This document shows, in pieces, positions 61,543 through 64,000 of a stretch of 64,000 bases of DNA (its first letter is position 1; every line of letters starts with the position of its first letter). Made by a program: the position numbers and the translations under genes. Source of the DNA: Amycolatopsis oliviviridis (GTDB lineage: Bacteria > Actinomycetota > Actinomycetes > Mycobacteriales > Pseudonocardiaceae); NCBI RefSeq assembly GCF_014654365.1, contig NZ_BNAY01000002.1, forward strand, positions 744,001 to 808,000, given 5' to 3'. The notes beneath the pieces are model-generated. The model was not told where the DNA came from and ran no database searches. It saw nothing but the letters and a program-made list of their open reading frames with translations.

Positions 61543-62402
61543 TGGCCGACAAGCGGATGACGCCGGACGAGATCGTCGCCGAACTCGAGGACGGCATGAC
61601 GATCGGGATCGGCGGCTGGGGTTCCCGGCGCAAGCCCATGGCGCTGGTGCGCGCGATCCTGCGCTCGCCGGTCAAGGACCTCACCGTGGTCTCCTACGGC
61701 GGTCCGGACGTCGGGCTGATGGCGTCGGCGGGCAAGATCAAGCACCTCGTCTTCGGCTTCGTCACCCTGGACACGATCCCCTACGACCCGTGGTTCTCCC
61801 GGGCGCGGGAAACCGGGGCGATCACCGTCACCGAGTACGACGAAGGCGTTTTCGGGACCGGCCTTTCCGCCGCCGCGCAACGACTTCCGTTCCTTCCGAC
61901 GCGCGCGGGACTCGGCTCGGGCGTGATGGACCTGAACCCGTCGCTGCGCGTCGTCCGCTCGCCGTATGAAGACGCGGAGGAGCTCCTGGCCGTACCCGCG
62001 CTCAAGCTCGACGCGGCCTTCGTCCACCTCAACCGCGCCGACGCCCGGGGCAACGCGCAGTACCTCGGCCCGGATCCGTACTTCGACGAACTGTTCGCGC
62101 TCGCCGCCGAAAAGTGTTACGTGTCCACGGAAAAGATCGTGGAGACGGCCGAACTCGCCGAGGCGGGACCAGTGCAGAGCCTGCTGCTGAGCCGGATGCT
62201 CGTCACCGGGGTCGCCGAAACCCCGAACGGCGCGCATTTCACCACCGCCGCCCCGGATTACGGACGCGACGAACGCTTCCAGCGTCACTACGCCCAAGCC
62301 GCCAAGGATCTCGAAGCGTGGCCGGACTTCGTCGACCGGTTCCTGTCCGGGGACGAAGCGCAGTACCAGAAGGCCGTCGCCGAATTCGGGGAGTCCGCAT
62401 GA
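61542..62402 (+). CDS. ipdA: steroid ring-opening CoA hydrolase, alpha subunit
   Basis: A 286-residue class I CoA-transferase-like protein. It starts ADKRMTPDEIVAELEDGMTI and has GIGGWGSRRKPMALVRAILR (CoA-site glycines) and VVSYGGPDVGLMASAGKIKH. IpdA (Rv3551) and IpdB form a heterotetramer that opens the last steroid ring of COCHEA-CoA without being a true CoA transferase. Start ATG 61542 overlaps the echA20 stop; the stop overlaps ipdB. Confidence 0.92.
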   Translation: MADKRMTPDEIVAELEDGMTIGIGGWGSRRKPMALVRAILRSPVKDLTVVSYGGPDVGLMASAGKIKHLVFGFVTLDTIPYDPWFSRARETGAITVTEYDEGVFGTGLSAAAQRLPFLPTRAGLGSGVMDLNPSLRVVRSPYEDAEELLAVPALKLDAAFVHLNRADARGNAQYLGPDPYFDELFALAAEKCYVSTEKIVETAELAEAGPVQSLLLSRMLVTGVAETPNGAHFTTAAPDYGRDERFQRHYAQAAKDLEAWPDFVDRFLSGDEAQYQKAVAEFGESA

Positions 62403-63124
62403 GTGACATCAGTCGTGCCGAAGTGGCGGTCGTCGCCTGCGCCGAGTTGTTCCGCGGCGACGGCGAGATCGTGGTGAGCCCCATGGGTTTCATCCCGTCG
62501 CTGGGCGCCCGGCTCGCCAGGCTGACGTTCGAACCGGACATCCTGCTGTCCGACGGCGAGGCGTACCTGATGACGCCGGACGCCGTCGTCGAAGGCTGGC
62601 AGCCGTTCCGCAAGGTCCTCGACACCGTGGTACCGCGCGGAAAACGCCATGTGGTGATGGGCGCCAATCAGATCGACGGCGAGGGAAACCAGAACATCTC
62701 GGCGATCGGCGAGCATTCCCGGCCCAAGAAACAACTTCTCGGGGTGCGCGGCGGTCCGGGCAACACGGCCAACCACCGCACGAGCTACTGGGTTCCCCGG
62801 CACGGCAAGCGGGTCTTCGTCGACCAGGTCGACATCGTGTCCGGCGTCGGCTACGCCAGGGCTCGCGAGGCGGGTCTGCGGCATCACGACGTCCACCGCG
62901 TCGTCACCAACCTCGGCGTCCTGGACTTCGGCGGCGAAGACCACGCGCCGAGGCTGCTTTCCGTGCATCCGGGGGTTTCCGTGGACGAGGTCGTCGAGGC
63001 GACGTCGTTCCCGCTGATCACCGACGGCGTCACGGAGACCCGGCTGCCGACCGAGTCCGAACTGCTCCTGATCCGGACCAGTCTCGATCCGAAGTCCGCG
63101 CGGGACAAGGAAGTCCCGTCGTGA
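62399..63124 (+). CDS. ipdB: steroid ring-opening CoA hydrolase, beta subunit
   Basis: A 241-residue partner of IpdA. It has AEVAVVACAELFRGDGEIVV, the segment SPMGFIPSLGARLARLTFEP, and PRLLSVHPGVSVDEVVEATS near the C terminus as in beta subunits of 3-oxoacid CoA transferases. The Glu used as nucleophile in real transferases is not obvious, in line with a hydrolase. Length fits Rv3552 (about 250 residues). ATG 62399 overlaps the ipdA stop. Confidence 0.92.
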   Translation: MSDISRAEVAVVACAELFRGDGEIVVSPMGFIPSLGARLARLTFEPDILLSDGEAYLMTPDAVVEGWQPFRKVLDTVVPRGKRHVVMGANQIDGEGNQNISAIGEHSRPKKQLLGVRGGPGNTANHRTSYWVPRHGKRVFVDQVDIVSGVGYARAREAGLRHHDVHRVVTNLGVLDFGGEDHAPRLLSVHPGVSVDEVVEATSFPLITDGVTETRLPTESELLLIRTSLDPKSARDKEVPS

Positions 63125-64000
63125 AGACCGCGCTGACCGAACTGGCGGGCATCCGGCATCCGGTCGTGCAGACCGGGATGGGCTGGGTCGCCGGGCCGCG
63201 GCTGGTGTCCGCGACGGCGGAAGCGGGCGGCCTCGGCATCCTCGCCTCCGCGACGATGACCTACGACGAGCTGGCGGCGGCGATCAAGGAGGTCAAGAGC
63301 CGCACGTCGCGACCGTTCGGGGTCAACCTCCGCGCGGACGCCGAAGACGCCGGGCGCCGGGTCGAACTGCTCGTCACCGAGGAGGTCAAGGTCGCTTCCT
63401 TCGCGCTCGCGCCGAAGAAGGACATGATCGCGCGGCTGAAGGACAACGGCGTCCTCGTCGTGCCCTCGGTCGGCGCGGCCAGACACGCGGAGAAGGTCGC
63501 GGGCTGGGGTGCCGACGCCGTCATCGTGCAGGGCGGCGAGGGCGGCGGGCACACCGGCGGGGTCGCGACGACGCTGCTGCTGCCGTCGGTGCTGGACGCC
63601 GTCGACATCCCGGTGGTCGCGGCGGGCGGCTTCTTCGACGGCCGCGGGCTGGCCGCCGCACTGGCCTACGGGGCGGCCGGGGTCGCCATGGGCACCCGGT
63701 TCCTCCTGACGAAGGAAAGCACCGTCCCCGACGAGATCAAGCAGGCCTACCTCGCCCGTGACCTCAACGGCACCGTCGTCACCCGCAAGGTGGACGGGAT
63801 GCCGCATCGCGTCCTGCGGACGGAGCTGGTCGACGCGCTCGAGTCCGCCGGTCCGGTGAGCGGGCTCGCCAGGGCGGCCCGCAACGCCGCGAAGTTCCGG
63901 AAGCTCAGCGGTCTCTCGTGGCGTTCGCTGGCCGCCGAAGGGCTGCGGATGAAACGCGGCGGCGACCGGACGTGGTCGCAGGTGCTGATGGCCGCCAACA
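63121..64000 (+). CDS. ipdC: FMN-dependent oxidoreductase IpdC (partial, runs off right edge)
   Basis: The first 293 codons of a nitronate monooxygenase-like flavoprotein; M. tuberculosis IpdC (Rv3553) has about 355 residues, so roughly 60 are missing. Marks are LAGIRHPVVQTGMGWVAGPR, AGGLGILASATMTYDEL, VIVQGGEGGGHTGGVATTLL and VVAAGGFFDGRGLAAALAYG, with GTRFLLTKES after the barrel. IpdC is required for degradation of the last two steroid rings and is thought to act just before EchA20. GTG 63121 overlaps the ipdB stop. Confidence 0.9.
   Translation, partial: MKTALTELAGIRHPVVQTGMGWVAGPRLVSATAEAGGLGILASATMTYDELAAAIKEVKSRTSRPFGVNLRADAEDAGRRVELLVTEEVKVASFALAPKKDMIARLKDNGVLVVPSVGAARHAEKVAGWGADAVIVQGGEGGGHTGGVATTLLLPSVLDAVDIPVVAAGGFFDGRGLAAALAYGAAGVAMGTRFLLTKESTVPDEIKQAYLARDLNGTVVTRKVDGMPHRVLRTELVDALESAGPVSGLARAARNAAKFRKLSGLSWRSLAAEGLRMKRGGDRTWSQVLMAAN

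Overview
The window is about 70% G+C, uses GTG and TTG starts freely, and is packed with ATGA/GTGA/TGATG gene overlaps. It carries actinobacterial marker genes (a SigB-type sigma factor, DUF3039, DUF3099 and DUF7455 proteins, F420-type PPOX protein, KstR/KstR2-type sterol genes). The best fit is a soil actinomycete of the Pseudonocardiaceae, most like Amycolatopsis; this is inferred from gene content and style, not from a database match. No rRNA, tRNA, CRISPR array or insertion sequence was seen.

Region 1 (1-11.4 kb) is mixed housekeeping: a cut secreted protein, a methyltransferase paired with an unknown tail-anchored protein, two small membrane proteins, a NarL-type two-component system, an APC amino acid permease, a GNAT gene, an EamA exporter, a DUF7455 zinc protein, and an alpha/beta-hydrolase with its TetR regulator and operator. 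Region 2 (11.4-16.4 kb) is a CUT2-type sugar ABC operon (binding protein, one-domain ATPase, permease) ending in a ROK repressor gene, with a perfect 11-bp inverted repeat in the promoter. Region 3 (16.4-35.7 kb) holds a superfamily 2 helicase, a YihY-like membrane protein, an HAE1-type RND pump, DUF3039, Spo0M, an HD protein, the psuG-psuK pseudouridine pair, DUF3099, an M20 amidohydrolase, a large methyltransferase, dtd, sigB behind an ECF-type promoter, class I fumarase, and two paralogous lipoproteins.

Region 4 (35.8-42.7 kb) is a probable 2-aminoethylphosphonate uptake and breakdown operon: FAD oxidase, phosphonatase-like HAD enzyme, binding protein, ATPase and two permeases, with a GntR/UTRA regulator upstream. 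A decayed amino acid permease relic and a secreted trypsin-like protease follow.

Region 5 (43.5-64.0 kb) is a sterol catabolism island. FadD19, EchA19, an OB-fold protein, Ltp4, Ltp3, CYP125 and FadA5 act on the side chain; two SDRs, EchA20, IpdA, IpdB and IpdC act on the last rings. Six KstR-like boxes (TnnAACnnGTTnnA, at most one mismatch) sit in the divergent promoters of the side-chain genes, and one KstR2-like box sits before echA20. The order cyp125 / fadA5 ... SDR-SDR / echA20-ipdA-ipdB-ipdC follows the M. tuberculosis Rv3545c-Rv3553 block, with extra genes inserted.

A striking overall feature is a set of long, near-perfect inverted repeats at the 3' ends of operons. They fall into a few sequence families, several built from a shared quasi-palindromic 15-mer of the type TGAAnGnnCnCTTCA.
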